Assembly: GCF_000264295.1 (NCBI RefSeq) | Contig: NZ_AJXT01000006.1 | Coordinates: 1 to 64,000, forward strand | Reading direction: 5' to 3' | DNA from: Rhodanobacter spathiphylli B39 | Lineage (GTDB): Bacteria > Pseudomonadota > Gammaproteobacteria > Xanthomonadales > Rhodanobacteraceae | Length of the DNA: 64,000 nt | Shown here: positions 28,413 to 37,493 of the stretch, piece after piece | Position numbering within the stretch: the stretch's first letter is position 1 | Layout: every line of letters begins with the position of its first letter | The notes under the pieces: generated by a model | The model's input: the letters and a program-made list of their open reading frames with translations, nothing else | Database searches by the model: none | Told to the model about the DNA's origin: nothing | Translations under genes and position numbers: made by a program

Positions 28413-30233
28413 TCAGGCCTGCTCGACCGCCACGCCGGCGACACGCTCGCGTGGCTGCGCGTCATCGCAGACGCGGACCCGGTTGCGGCCCTCGCGCTTG
28501 GCGCGGTACAGGCCGTCGTCCGCATCGATCAGCAGCTTCCTGAGGTCGTAACCCGAACGCTCGATGGTGGCCACGCCGAAGCTGGCCGACACCGCCACCG
28601 CCAGCGAATCGTCGCTGCCGGCTGCGTCGGCGATCGCCGCGCGGATCTGTTCGGCGCGGCCCAAAGCCTGTTCCAGCGTGCATTCGGGCAACACGATGCC
28701 GAACTCCTCGCCACCGAGCCGGCCGAAGATGTCGGTGGAGCGCAGGTGTTTCTGGCAGGCCGCCACGGCGCGTTTCAGCACGCGATCGCCCACCGCATGC
28801 CCGTGTGTGTCGTTGACCACCTTGAAGTGGTCAAGATCGATCAGCACCAGGCAGGCCTGCCGCGACGACTTGCGGCAATACTGCAACTGCAGTTCGGCCG
28901 AACTGACGAAATGCTGCCGGTTGAAGATCCCGGTAAGCCCATCGCGCCGCGCCAGCTTCATGAAACGCAGTTGCGAGCGCTTGATGCGGTAGGTCCAGAA
29001 CGCGATGAAGCCGAGCACGGTCAGCAGCAGGATGATGTACAGCCGGTTGGTTTCCGAGGCGCTGCGATCGAGCGACTGCTGCAACTGGAGGATCCGGTTC
29101 TGCTTGTTCAGCGTGTCGATCTGCAGCTTCTTCGCCGCCACCTGCTGCTGCACGGTCTGGAACGCCAGCGCCTTGGCGCTGAGCTCGTCCAGATAGCCCT
29201 TGTCGGCAGTCATGTACTTTTCGTGGTACGCCAGCGCCGAAGCGACGTCACCCTGCTGCTTGGCACCCAGATACAGGATCCGGTAGGCCGTGCTGATGGA
29301 TTCGGCGTAATGGTTGTGCGTGCCGTGCGTGACCGCCGCCAGCGCCGACTCCCGCGCCAGCTGCAGTTGCCCGGTTTCGTAGTAAGCGGCAGCCAGCAAG
29401 GCGTTGAACTGGGCCAGCTGGGGTGCGTAGCCATCGCGTTCCGCCGCCGGGTAGTTCTTCCGCAGCAGGGCGATCGCCTGCTCCGGATGCCCGCGACTGA
29501 CATCCAGCTTGGCGACGAAATAACGAATGCCATTGGCGTAGAGGCTGTTGCGTTCCTTGATGCAGACCTCGATGCCCTGCGCCATCAACGATTCGATGCC
29601 CTGCCACTGGCCACTGCCGAACAGAGCCGCGATGCGGGCATGGTCGTCCACGCAGGTATACCCGTCGCTGGCCAGGCCCTGCTTGAATATCTCGTTGGCG
29701 TAATAGGACGCCAGCTCATACTGGCCAGCGTCCGCATACAGGGAAGACGCCACTACAAAGCCCTGTTCGCGGTAGCTTGAAAGAATGCCGCTTCCTTCCT
29801 GCAATAGAACCACCAACTGGCTCAGCTGGCTGAACGCCTCCACGAAGCGGGATTGTTCTGACAATGAGTTCACACGCAGCGTCGCGGCCCCTATGCGTGT
29901 ATTGACATCCTTTGATTCGTCAAGGATGGCAGCAATCAATTTATCCGATTTCTTGTAGTCACCATCGATTGCTGCTCGCCAGGCTTGCAGATAATGCAAA
30001 CGTTGGCGCTGTTCCGTGGACAGCTTGCTATCTTCCTGCTCGATCAAACGTAGCAAGCGCAGGCATTGTTCGGTAAGCGAAGACGTGCAAGTTTGCGATT
30101 CGGCCTGCTGCAATAGCAGTGCCCCTACATCGCTCCCCTTCGAATCAGCGGCATTGGCCACACCGATGAACAGCGCGAGAGTGGTAATTGCGCTCGTCAG
30201 CAGCCGTCGACACAAAGTGCCTGAGACAGACAT
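28413..30233 (-). CDS. Diguanylate cyclase with periplasmic helical-repeat sensor, in the borosin-like operon
   Basis: A 606-aa membrane protein. Signal peptide about 1-29; residues 35-350 are helical TPR-like repeats predicted to be periplasmic; a coiled-coil-like stretch (355-395) leads to one helix (398-416); the GGDEF domain fills 425-590. The active site GGEEF (507-511) is intact and an RxxD inhibitory site is present as RSTD (498-501), so it should make c-di-GMP with product inhibition. Its ATG is 3 nt after the stop of precursor-like peptide 1, with only a weak ribosome site, implying coupled translation. The 5' half is AT-richer than its neighbours (27 of 60 bases are G/C in 29941-30000). 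Confidence 0.9.
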   Translation of the reverse strand: MSVSGTLCRRLLTSAITTLALFIGVANAADSKGSDVGALLLQQAESQTCTSSLTEQCLRLLRLIEQEDSKLSTEQRQRLHYLQAWRAAIDGDYKKSDKLIAAILDESKDVNTRIGAATLRVNSLSEQSRFVEAFSQLSQLVVLLQEGSGILSSYREQGFVVASSLYADAGQYELASYYANEIFKQGLASDGYTCVDDHARIAALFGSGQWQGIESLMAQGIEVCIKERNSLYANGIRYFVAKLDVSRGHPEQAIALLRKNYPAAERDGYAPQLAQFNALLAAAYYETGQLQLARESALAAVTHGTHNHYAESISTAYRILYLGAKQQGDVASALAYHEKYMTADKGYLDELSAKALAFQTVQQQVAAKKLQIDTLNKQNRILQLQQSLDRSASETNRLYIILLLTVLGFIAFWTYRIKRSQLRFMKLARRDGLTGIFNRQHFVSSAELQLQYCRKSSRQACLVLIDLDHFKVVNDTHGHAVGDRVLKRAVAACQKHLRSTDIFGRLGGEEFGIVLPECTLEQALGRAEQIRAAIADAAGSDDSLAVAVSASFGVATIERSGYDLRKLLIDADDGLYRAKREGRNRVRVCDDAQPRERVAGVAVEQA

Positions 30234-30236
30234 GGA

Positions 30237-30584
30237 TCAGGGCCGTAGCAGTTCGCGCTGATGGCCCGGATTTCCTGCAAAACCCGTAGATATTGAACTA
30301 TCCCGAGTTTCGTCCTGCTCACCTTCCTCTGGAGGTGGCGGCGGCACAGCCGGCTGCATGGGGCTAGGCCCGGGCCCTGGAGGATGAGGCGGTGCTATTA
30401 AGACGCAAGCAGGATTTGTTCCCAGCAACGTGTTCAGCTGCCGTGCGTTCCTGGAAATTACCGCCGACTGCACCTCGGGTGAAAAACCGGTGGCGGAAAG
30501 AACTTCACCCAACTCCTCCGGCGACGCCTGCGACAGCTGCGCGTCGCCACCCATCCTTTCCATGAAATCGATAACGTCTGACAT
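30237..30584 (-). CDS. Borosin-type precursor-like peptide 1
   Basis: A 115-aa protein. Residues 1-55 form a helical domain beginning VIDFMERMGGDAQLSQAS, the kind of N-terminal binding domain carried by split-borosin precursors such as Shewanella SonA. After it come C60, VLIA (61-64) and a proline-rich tail (65-86), then an acidic segment. The tail is the likely substrate of the upstream N-methyltransferase-like enzyme. It aligns without gaps to peptide 2 through residue 70. Strong ribosome site AAGGGGGAACC. Its stop is 3 nt before the diguanylate cyclase start. Confidence 0.75.
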   Translation of the reverse strand: MSDVIDFMERMGGDAQLSQASPEELGEVLSATGFSPEVQSAVISRNARQLNTLLGTNPACVLIAPPHPPGPGPSPMQPAVPPPPPEEGEQDETRDSSISTGFAGNPGHQRELLRP

Positions 30585-30678
30585 AGGTTCCCCCTTACCC
30601 CAAAGCGATGTCTTGGCATGAGACCAAGCGCTTTTAGTGCGTCCCGGCTCCCATGGCTGGTGTCAACACATTCCAGCC

Positions 30679-30707
30679 GGCTTGCAACCCAAGCCGGGCT
30701 GCAAGCC
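30679..30707. other. Hairpin between the two precursor-like genes
   Basis: An 8-bp stem (30679-30686 with 30700-30707) lies in the 235-bp spacer between the peptide genes. Nothing else coding is seen there. It could stabilise or process the peptide mRNA; function is inferred only from position. Confidence 0.4.
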
Positions 30708-30819
30708 AACGTGCCGCTCCTGTGTCTCCGCTACCACTTGGCGCCAGCCACAGGTTCCTGAGCCAGCCAGTACCGTGTTCTGAAACCAAGCCTTCCACGG
30801 CAGCACTCGACTCCAGTGC

Positions 30820-31110
30820 TCAACGCTCGCGCTGGTACTGCTCCCACTCTTCCTCGGGCAGCAGCGGCGGTGGCGGCGGCAATGGGGCATGAAGGGGCGA
30901 ACCTGGCGGGCCAGGTGGTGAGAGCAATACGCACACGGGCTTGGCAACCAACAAGGCTTCCAAGTGTTGTGCGTTCTTCGCCAGCACCACCGACTGCAGC
31001 TCGCTTGCAATATCAGTAGCAGCCAAGGCCTCCGCCAGCTCACTGTCCGACGCTTGCGACAACTGCGCGTCCCCGCCCATTTTTTCCATGAAATCGACAA
31101 CGTCAAACAT
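30820..31110 (-). CDS. Borosin-type precursor-like peptide 2
   Basis: A 96-aa paralogue of peptide 1. The N-terminal domain (1-55) begins VVDFMEKMGGDAQLSQAS; then C60, VLLS (61-64) and a proline-rich tail PPGPPGSPLHAPLPPPPPLL (65-84), ending in a charged EEEWEQYQRER. The two peptides keep identical spacing from the N-terminus to C60, and a PP pair at 65-66, which marks a conserved modification site. The ATG at 31110 has AAGGGGAGAG upstream; a longer frame from 31254 is rejected. It is the first peptide gene after the methyltransferase. Confidence 0.75.
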   Translation of the reverse strand: MFDVVDFMEKMGGDAQLSQASDSELAEALAATDIASELQSVVLAKNAQHLEALLVAKPVCVLLSPPGPPGSPLHAPLPPPPPLLPEEEWEQYQRER

Positions 31111-31150
31111 GATCCGCTCTCCCCTTGTTACCCAGTGATCTGCATGCGCG

Positions 31151-31178
31151 TGCATCGCTGCCCCTTGGCAGCAATGCA
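31151..31178. other. Hairpin between methyltransferase and precursor genes
   Basis: An 11-bp stem with one mismatch (31151-31162 with 31167-31178), loop CCTT, lies in the 152-bp gap between enzyme and first peptide gene. Such a structure could set the higher peptide-to-enzyme ratio usual in RiPP operons, by partial termination or RNA processing. Confidence 0.45.
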
Positions 31179-31262
31179 ACGCCTCGAATGACTCTTGAAT
31201 ACCCCAATGCAGCATCTTAGCGCGGTAATTGCCCGCGACGCGAGCAGACAGCATCGACCCTG

Positions 31263-32072
31263 TCAGGACGGTGTGGCAACGGCACGATCCAGCGCATCCA
31301 GCCGCGCCAGAATCTCGGGGTTGGCTTGCATCGGGCGGGCCGGCGGAATCACCACCGTCTCGGCCATGCCGATGGCGGCCCGGGGCAAGGCGCCCAGCGT
31401 GGCCCGCTCCATCCGGGGCCGGTCAATCGGCAGGGTCGCCGCGCGGTAGATGATCACCTCGTGGGTCAGCGGGTAATCGCGTGCCAACACGTCCACCAAT
31501 ACCTGGCGATAGGCGGCGTTGGTCGAGAAACGCGCCATCGACTGGTCGCCCACCACGCCGACCTGCCACAGGATCAGGTAGGCGGTGGGGTCGATGCGGC
31601 GCCGGTAGAACAGCAGCTGGCTGGCTTCGTAGTGCTGGCAGCCATACGCACCCGGGTCGATGCCCAGATCGGCGTACAGGCAGTCCTCGGCCGACACGCC
31701 CGGCTCCATGTGCGCGCGATAACCTTCGTCGCGGGCCAGTTCGATCGCCTTGTGCGGCACCCAGGCGAACACGCCGGGATGGCCGTAGAACACCCCGCAG
31801 ACCCGTTTGCCCGCGCGCACCTCGACCAGCATGGCCTCGACCATCTGCCAGTAGGTGTTCATGCGCGAGCTGCCTTCCTGGTAGAACGTCTGCAGGCTGC
31901 GCACGTCGGCATGCATGCGCCGCAGCCACAACTCCACGATGCCATCGGACAGCGCGAAGAACACCACGTCGGCCTGTTCGATATGGCTGCGCGCCAGCGG
32001 GCCCAGATGGGAACCCAGGGTCATGCCCAGACCGACGCAGACCAGGCTTCCGGTCGAAGACGTTGTTTGCAT
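31263..32072 (-). CDS. Borosin-type peptide backbone N-methyltransferase (tetrapyrrole-methylase fold)
   Basis: A 269-aa protein of the tetrapyrrole (corrin/porphyrin) methylase superfamily. It starts GSLVCVGLGMTLG (8-20) and has the SAM loop YGHPGVF (97-103). It carries Y64, R70 and Y74 in FYQEGSSRMNTYWQMV; the spacing Y-x5-R-x3-Y matches the catalytic Tyr/Arg/Tyr of the fungal borosin enzyme OphMA and of Shewanella SonM. Length also fits free-standing (split) borosin enzymes. It should methylate backbone amides of the peptides encoded next to it. ATG 32072 has only a weak ribosome site. A cobalamin or sirohaem role is unlikely, as no such genes are near. Confidence 0.85.
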   Translation of the reverse strand: MQTTSSTGSLVCVGLGMTLGSHLGPLARSHIEQADVVFFALSDGIVELWLRRMHADVRSLQTFYQEGSSRMNTYWQMVEAMLVEVRAGKRVCGVFYGHPGVFAWVPHKAIELARDEGYRAHMEPGVSAEDCLYADLGIDPGAYGCQHYEASQLLFYRRRIDPTAYLILWQVGVVGDQSMARFSTNAAYRQVLVDVLARDYPLTHEVIIYRAATLPIDRPRMERATLGALPRAAIGMAETVVIPPARPMQANPEILARLDALDRAVATPS

Positions 32073-32585
32073 CTTGTTGCTCGCTTGAGATGGATCGGTC
32101 CGTTGTACCCGAATCCCGCGTCGACGGAAACGCCCTCCTCGCCGCCCCGCCAAGGTGCGACGGCTACACTGCGCGGTGATCGGGAACCCGCCTTTGTCGC
32201 CCGCCTCTTCAAGCCCGACGTCCCTGGTTTCCACGTTGGCGATGTGGACGCTCCACGCGTCGAGAGCCGTCCGCACGACATAGTGGAGGGGCGCGTCACG
32301 ACGGGATTTCTACTGGTTCAGCACCTGGCGCCGTCCGGTCTATTCCAACCGGAGGGCGGCTGGAAGTACGCCCTGGAGCCATTGTCGGTATCGCCACCTG
32401 TGTGGACGGCCCGTTTGCGTTGATCGCGCACGTTGGCGCATCTGCCATGCAGCGAATCGGGACGTGGCTCGCGAAAGCCGAAAGGTGAAATTGCGGCATC
32501 TGCGCTCACCCCGCCCAGTATCCGGACGGGGTGTTGATCACTGCTTACACCAAGGCGGAACGTCCCGCAGTTGATGCCATCTTCA
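32073..32585. other. Gene-free 513-bp stretch upstream of the methyltransferase gene
   Basis: Both strands show only arginine/proline-rich or short frames without family resemblance or ribosome sites. It must hold the promoter of the borosin-like operon, and probably the 3' end of the EF-hand transcript. The right half (about 32480-32585) begins an AT-richer zone that continues to about 33290. Confidence 0.55.
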
Positions 32586-32990
32586 TCAACCGCCGGAACC
32601 CTTCGGGGGACGCACGGCAGGCGATTCACCCGAATACTGCCGCCGGGCATCTCCCGCGTAGGGTGAAACCTGGCACTTCGCCTCGGTATGTTGGTCATCC
32701 CGACAGGCTGTCGAACCAATGCTGCCCAGGTAGCTCACGTACTCTCCCTCGGAAAGCCGGTGATCGCGATTCAAATCATATTGATCGAAGTGCGCCCGCA
32801 ATCCGGGAAGGTCTTTTGGAACCTCCGAACGGCTGATCACTCCGTCGCCATTCTTGTCGACATTGGCGAAATAGAGCGGCGAACTGCTTGCGCTATCCGA
32901 GGTGACATTCTGTGCCGAAGCAAACGAGGGCAACGAAATCCCCGCCACTGCCAAAGCCAAGCCAAGCGTTGTGATGCCGAACTTCTTCAT
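32586..32990 (-). CDS. Exported EF-hand calcium-binding protein
   Basis: A 134-aa protein with a signal peptide (about 1-27, cleavage after SFASA) and one EF-hand pair: loop 1 is DKNGDGVISRSE near residue 45 and loop 2 is DLNRDHRLSEGE near 72. Both have the usual acidic and glycine positions. The C-terminal 50 residues are low in hydrophobics and unstructured-looking, with two cysteines. Probably a periplasmic calcium sensor or buffer. ATG at 32990 has GAGGGAAT upstream. Confidence 0.8.
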   Translation of the reverse strand: MKKFGITTLGLALAVAGISLPSFASAQNVTSDSASSSPLYFANVDKNGDGVISRSEVPKDLPGLRAHFDQYDLNRDHRLSEGEYVSYLGSIGSTACRDDQHTEAKCQVSPYAGDARRQYSGESPAVRPPKGSGG

Positions 32991-33299
32991 GAGTCATTCC
33001 CTCGATCGACGTGATGATGCAAACGATTGTTCTGGACATGCTTGCCTGGCGAATCGACTGAATAGTCGCCCTCGTCAATGCCAAAGCTTTGCCCATCGAT
33101 TGTTGGTCGGGTCCAACATCTCTTCATACACGTATAACGCACGCAACAATCACTTGCAAACAGGCGCGGATTCAATCGCGAAGCTTTCCTTGGTCGAGGC
33201 AGGCGTCGAATGAATCTGGTGCGATTGCACGGGAATGCCAGCGCCTTGCGGGATCACGATTGAACATTCAAATGGACGTGGTGATGCGTACGGGCCAGG
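32991..33299. other. AT-richer gene-free stretch
   Basis: No convincing coding frame or strong hairpin is seen. Base composition is clearly lower in G+C than the flanking genes, as in the EF-hand gene itself, which hints at a shared foreign origin. Confidence 0.5.
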
Positions 33300-34139
33300 T
33301 CAGTCGTTGCGCCCGCCATGTGGATCTTTCGCCACAAGTTGCATCCGGATCGCCCGCAGCTTCGCCTTGATCCTGGCCTCGTTGGCGGAGCCGACGCGCA
33401 GCAGCAGCTTCTGTCCGGTCGACAGCGACTCCAGTGCGGGGTCGGCATGGACGTAGAACGTCTTCGAGCGCACCACCACGGGCGGTTGGGCCGGTTCCGG
33501 CGCCGCCAGCAGGTCGTCGATCACCACGATCAGGCGATCGTTGAAATAGCCCTTCGGGTAGCCCAGTTGCCGGTAGGCCTGCTGGAACAGCGGATAGGCA
33601 CGTACGTACCAGGCCACCAGTGCCTGCGGGTCGGTGGCGTCCACGACCTGCATGTAAGGGGCGTAGCGGGCGCTGTTGCCGGCGCCGATCACCGTCGCGC
33701 CGTCGACCTCGTCGACCGCAAAAGCGCCCTTGGGCACATGCGCCGGCAGCGTGAACGTACCCAGCCCGTCGTGCCGGGGCAGCGCGTCGATGGTGGTCAC
33801 GATGCGGGTGATCAGTTGCTGGCTCACCAGCAGCGACGACAGGTCGCTGCCGCCGGCCAGTGCGGCCAGCGCCGAAGCGACGCCGTCGTCGCTGTCATCC
33901 AGTGCGGGCAGCGCGGCGGTCGAGGCGGTTGCGGGCCCGGCCTGGGCCTGTTCTATGGGATGCTGGACCGGCGTGCTGGCCGGCGCCGTTTCGGTCGATG
34001 TCGGCAAGACCCGCGTGGTCGGCGCCGGCGCGCCTGCGTGCATGGCCTTGCGTGCCAGGTAGACGCCTCCTGCCACGATGGCGATGACCACGACCACCGC
34101 CGCGATCCAGCTGACTGCCGATGCCTGTTGCTTGGCCAC
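33300..34139 (-). CDS. DUF3014 membrane-anchored protein
   Basis: A 279-aa protein with one N-terminal transmembrane helix (about 9-27), an Ala/Pro/Thr-rich linker to about 85, and a soluble DUF3014 domain (about 85-260) containing SSLLVSQQLITRIVTTIDAL, RYAPYMQVVDATDPQALVAWYVRAYPLFQQAYRQLGYP (in part) and FNDRLIVVIDDLLAAPEP. Function unknown. Start is GTG 34139 with GGGAGAGA upstream; the longer frame to 34289 lacks a good site. Confidence 0.8.
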   Translation of the reverse strand: MAKQQASAVSWIAAVVVVIAIVAGGVYLARKAMHAGAPAPTTRVLPTSTETAPASTPVQHPIEQAQAGPATASTAALPALDDSDDGVASALAALAGGSDLSSLLVSQQLITRIVTTIDALPRHDGLGTFTLPAHVPKGAFAVDEVDGATVIGAGNSARYAPYMQVVDATDPQALVAWYVRAYPLFQQAYRQLGYPKGYFNDRLIVVIDDLLAAPEPAQPPVVVRSKTFYVHADPALESLSTGQKLLLRVGSANEARIKAKLRAIRMQLVAKDPHGGRND

Positions 34140-34332
34140 GATCTCTCCCGTTGTGCCGTCGAATGTCTGGTTGGACTTGCCCGCGCACCATTCGTTCATG
34201 GCGCCGGCGGTTTTCGCCCGGACGGAACGTGGCCGCGTTTCGGATCGGCGACCGCGCACCCGTTCCATTTCGGCGCGTGTGCAAGGCATGCGCCGCGACC
34301 ATGGCGCGGCGAACCTGCCGTCCCGGCCGGAC

Positions 34333-35094
34333 TCAGGCTTTCAGCCGATACCCGCTGCGGAAGATCCACCACACCGCGGCGAGGCAGCTGGCGAGAAATA
34401 CCAGGGTCATACCCACGCTGACGCCCACGCTCACATCGGCAACGCCGTAGAAGCTCCAGCGGAAGCCGCTGATCAGGTAGACCACCGGATTGACCAAAGT
34501 GACCTTCTGCCAGAACGGCGGAAGCATGTGGATCGAGTAGAAACTGCCGCCGAGGAAGGTCAGCGGCGTCACGATCAGCAGCGGCACCAGCTGCAGCTTC
34601 TCGAAGTTGTCCGCCCAGATGCCGATGATGAAGCCGAACAGGCTGAAGGTCAGCGCGGTCAGCAGCAGGAATGCCAGCATCCACAGCGGGTGCTCGATCT
34701 GGAACGACACGAACAGCCGTGCGGTGGCCAGGATGATCAGGCCCAGGATGATCGACTTGCTTGCCGCCGCGCCCACGTAGCCGGCCACGATCTCGAGCGG
34801 GGACACCGGCGCCGACAGGATCTCGTAGATCGTGCCCACGAACTTCGGAAAGTAGATGCCGAACGAGGCGTTCGAGATGCTCTGCGTCAGCAGCGACAGC
34901 ATGATCAGCCCCGGCACGATGAAGGCGCCGTAGCTGACCCCGTCGATCCCGTTCATGTGCGAGCCGATCGCCGCGCCGAACACCACGAAGTACAGCGAGG
35001 TGGAGATCACCGGCGAAACGATGCTCTGCAACAGCGTGCGCCAGGTGCGCGCCATTTCGAACAGGTAGATCGCCCGAATCGCATAGATGTTCAT
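34333..35094 (-). CDS. ABC-2 type transporter permease (YadH-like)
   Basis: A 253-aa inner-membrane permease with about six hydrophobic helices and typical ABC-2 segments: [17 protein letters not shown] at the start, [21 protein letters not shown] near 60-80 and the C-terminal [19 protein letters not shown]. With the ATPase it forms an exporter of unknown substrate. Its ATG overlaps the ATPase stop by 4 bp, so the two are translated together. Confidence 0.92.
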   Translation of the reverse strand: MNIYAIRAIYLFEMARTWRTLLQSIVSPVISTSLYFVVFGAAIGSHMNGIDGVSYGAFIVPGLIMLSLLTQSISNASFGIYFPKFVGTIYEILSAPVSPLEIVAGYVGAAASKSIILGLIILATARLFVSFQIEHPLWMLAFLLLTALTFSLFGFIIGIWADNFEKLQLVPLLIVTPLTFLGGSFYSIHMLPPFWQKVTLVNPVVYLISGFRWSFYGVADVSVGVSVGMTLVFLASCLAAVWWIFRSGYRLKA

Positions 35095-36023
35095 GCGCGC
35101 TCCCTCACCAGGTTCACGAAAATGTCCTCCAGCGAACTCTGGCTGGTCCTGAGGTCCTTGAAGTCGATGCCCGCCTCGGCGAGCCGGCGCAGCAGCACGT
35201 CGATGCCGGTGTGCTCGCCTTGCGCGTCGAAGGTGTAGACCAGCTGGCTGCCGTCGGCCGACAGCTCCAGCGCATAGCCGGACAGCGAGGCCGGCACGCT
35301 TTCCAGCGGACTCTGCAACTGCAGGGTCAGCTGTCTGCGGCCGAGCTTGTTCATCAGCTCGGCCTTTTCCTCGACCAGGATCAGCTCACCCTTGTTGATC
35401 ACCCCGATGCGGTCGGCCATCTCCTCGGCCTCATCGATGTAGTGCGTGGTCAGGATGATGGTGACGCCGGTGTCGCGCAGCGCGCGCACCATCGCCCACA
35501 TGTCGCGGCGCAGCTCCACGTCGACGCCGGCGGTGGGTTCGTCCAGGAACAGGATCTGCGGCTCGTGCGACAGCGCCTTGGCGATCATCACGCGGCGCTT
35601 CATGCCGCCGGACAGCGTCATCAGCTTGCTGTCCTTCTTGTTCCACAGCGAGAGGTCCTTCAGCACCTTCTCGATGTACGCCGGGTTTGCGCTCCTGCCG
35701 AACAGGCCGCGGCTGAAGCTGACCGTGTTCCACACCGTCTCGAAGGCGTCGGTGGTCAGCTCCTGCGGCACCAGGCCGATCTTCGAGCGCGCCGCGCGAT
35801 AGTCGCGCACCACGTCGTGGCCGTCGGCCAGCACCGTGCCCTCGCCGGGATTGACGATGCCGCAGATGATGCTGATCAGGGTGGTCTTGCCGGCACCGTT
35901 GGGTCCGAGCAGGGCGAAGATCTCGCCCTGGCGGATTTCCAGGTTGATGTCGTTCAGTGCCTTGAAACCGGAGGCGTAGGTCTTGCTGAGTCGTTGTACG
36001 GCGATGATCGGCGGCACGCACAT
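35091..36023 (-). CDS. ABC transporter ATP-binding protein (YadG-like)
   Basis: A 310-aa ATPase. Walker A is GPNGAGKTT (near 42-50), the Q-loop is in [14 protein letters not shown], the signature [15 protein letters not shown] is near 140, Walker [12 protein letters not shown] near 161 and the H-loop in [16 protein letters not shown] ~90-residue C-terminal extension ends in [11 protein letters not shown], as in YadG/DrrA-type exporters. ATG at 36023 has AGGA upstream; the longer frame to 36155 is rejected. Operon with the permease. Confidence 0.94.
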   Translation of the reverse strand: MCVPPIIAVQRLSKTYASGFKALNDINLEIRQGEIFALLGPNGAGKTTLISIICGIVNPGEGTVLADGHDVVRDYRAARSKIGLVPQELTTDAFETVWNTVSFSRGLFGRSANPAYIEKVLKDLSLWNKKDSKLMTLSGGMKRRVMIAKALSHEPQILFLDEPTAGVDVELRRDMWAMVRALRDTGVTIILTTHYIDEAEEMADRIGVINKGELILVEEKAELMNKLGRRQLTLQLQSPLESVPASLSGYALELSADGSQLVYTFDAQGEHTGIDVLLRRLAEAGIDFKDLRTSQSSLEDIFVNLVRERA

Positions 36024-36167
36024 GTCCTGGCAACGATCGGGGAAAGCGCATGGTATGCCGGTGGCGGCGGCCAAGGCCAGCCCGCCAGTCCGCCGGTGCC
36101 GCTCACGAGGCGACGACATGGGACACCCGACGCTGCGCCATCCACTCGAAGCCACAGGTCAACCGGC

Positions 36168-37388
36168 ATGGATCTCAAAAGCGGCTATCCGTTCTGGGCG
36201 ATCAGCAACGGCCTGATGCATGCTTTCCCGGCATTGCAGCAGGACACGCGCTGCGACGTGGTGGTGATCGGCGGCGGCATCACCGGCGCCCTGATCGCCC
36301 ATGAACTGGTCGAGGCGGGCCACGACGTTGTGGTGGTGGAACAGCGCGACATCGGCTGGGGCAGTTCCGCGGCAAGCACGGCGCTGCTGCAGTACGAGAT
36401 CGACACGCCAATGAGCGAACTGGCACGACGTTACGGCGAGGCCGACGCGGCGCTTGCCTACACCGCCTGCGCCGAGGCGATCCCGCGCCTGGGCACGCTG
36501 GCCCGTGAGGTGCGCGACGTCGGCTTCGCGAAGATGCACAGCCTCTACTACGCCAGCCGCCGCCGTGATGTCCCGGCGATGCGGGACGAACTCGCGCTGC
36601 GTCGCAGGCATGGCCTGGCGGTGGCATGGTTGTCCGCCGACGCGCTCCGTGGCGACTACGGCATCGAGGCGCCAGGCGCGATCCTCAGCCGGCTGGCCGC
36701 CCGCATGGACCCGTACCGGATGGCCAACCGGCTGTTCGCCCGTCTCGAACGCCGCGGCACGGCCGTGTTCGATCGCAGCACGATCCATTCCATCGAAGCG
36801 GGGAGCCGGGGCGTCACCCTGCGCAGCAGCGACGGCATCCGCCTGCGCGCGGAACATGTGGTGGTCGCCGCCGGCTACGCCAGCCAGCAATGGCTGAAGG
36901 AACCGGTGGCGCGAAACCGCAGCAGCTACGCGTTCGTCACCGATCCGCTCGACCCGGACGCGTTGCAGGGCCTCGCCGACACCATGGTCTGGGAAACCGC
37001 CCGCCCCTACCTGTATCTGCGCAGCACCGCCGACCACCGCCTGCTGGTCGGTGGCGAAGACGACGCCAGCGACGTGCCGGCCCTGCGTGATGCCCGGGTG
37101 GACCGCAAGGCGCGCAAGCTGGTGACCAAGGTGGCCAGGGTCATTCCCGGGCTCCGACTGACCCCCACCTTCGCCTGGGGCGGCACCTTCGCCGAAACCG
37201 ATGACGGCCTGCCGTTCTTCGGGCCGCATGCGCAATACGGGCCGCGCGTGCATTTCGCGATGGCTTATGGCGGCAACGGGATCACTTACAGCATGCTGGG
37301 CGCGGACCTGATCCGCGCGCTGATCGAGCGGCGCAGGCATCGTTTGGCATCGCTGTTCTCGTTTGCCCGGCTGGAGCGCAAGCCATGA
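36168..37388 (+). CDS. FAD-dependent oxidoreductase (DAO family)
   Basis: A 406-aa flavoprotein of the D-amino-acid-oxidase/glycine-oxidase superfamily. The dinucleotide fold [21 protein letters not shown] is at about 31-51, followed by [28 protein letters not shown]. The C-terminal FAD contact is in [26 protein letters not shown] (in parts). It probably oxidises an amine; substrate unknown. Divergent from the ABC exporter; the next gene is a lipocalin 105 bp downstream. Confidence 0.88.
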   Translation: MDLKSGYPFWAISNGLMHAFPALQQDTRCDVVVIGGGITGALIAHELVEAGHDVVVVEQRDIGWGSSAASTALLQYEIDTPMSELARRYGEADAALAYTACAEAIPRLGTLAREVRDVGFAKMHSLYYASRRRDVPAMRDELALRRRHGLAVAWLSADALRGDYGIEAPGAILSRLAARMDPYRMANRLFARLERRGTAVFDRSTIHSIEAGSRGVTLRSSDGIRLRAEHVVVAAGYASQQWLKEPVARNRSSYAFVTDPLDPDALQGLADTMVWETARPYLYLRSTADHRLLVGGEDDASDVPALRDARVDRKARKLVTKVARVIPGLRLTPTFAWGGTFAETDDGLPFFGPHAQYGPRVHFAMAYGGNGITYSMLGADLIRALIERRRHRLASLFSFARLERKP

Positions 37389-37493
37389 GCCGCCAGCCGG
37401 CCGATGACACCATCCCGGCATCCGGTGCCATGCCCGCATCCACTCGCGTTCGCGGCACGTAGCATGATCAATTGCACCCCACAGGCGTCCGCC

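Noticed and set aside
30663..31106. Possible third precursor peptide
   Set aside because: This frame is peptide 2 read out of phase; it lacks the DFMExMGGDAQL leader and a ribosome site.
31263..32072. Uroporphyrinogen or precorrin methyltransferase as the identity of the borosin-type enzyme
   Set aside because: The fold is shared, but no haem or cobalamin genes lie nearby and the Tyr/Arg/Tyr spacing plus adjacent precursor-like peptides fit borosins better.
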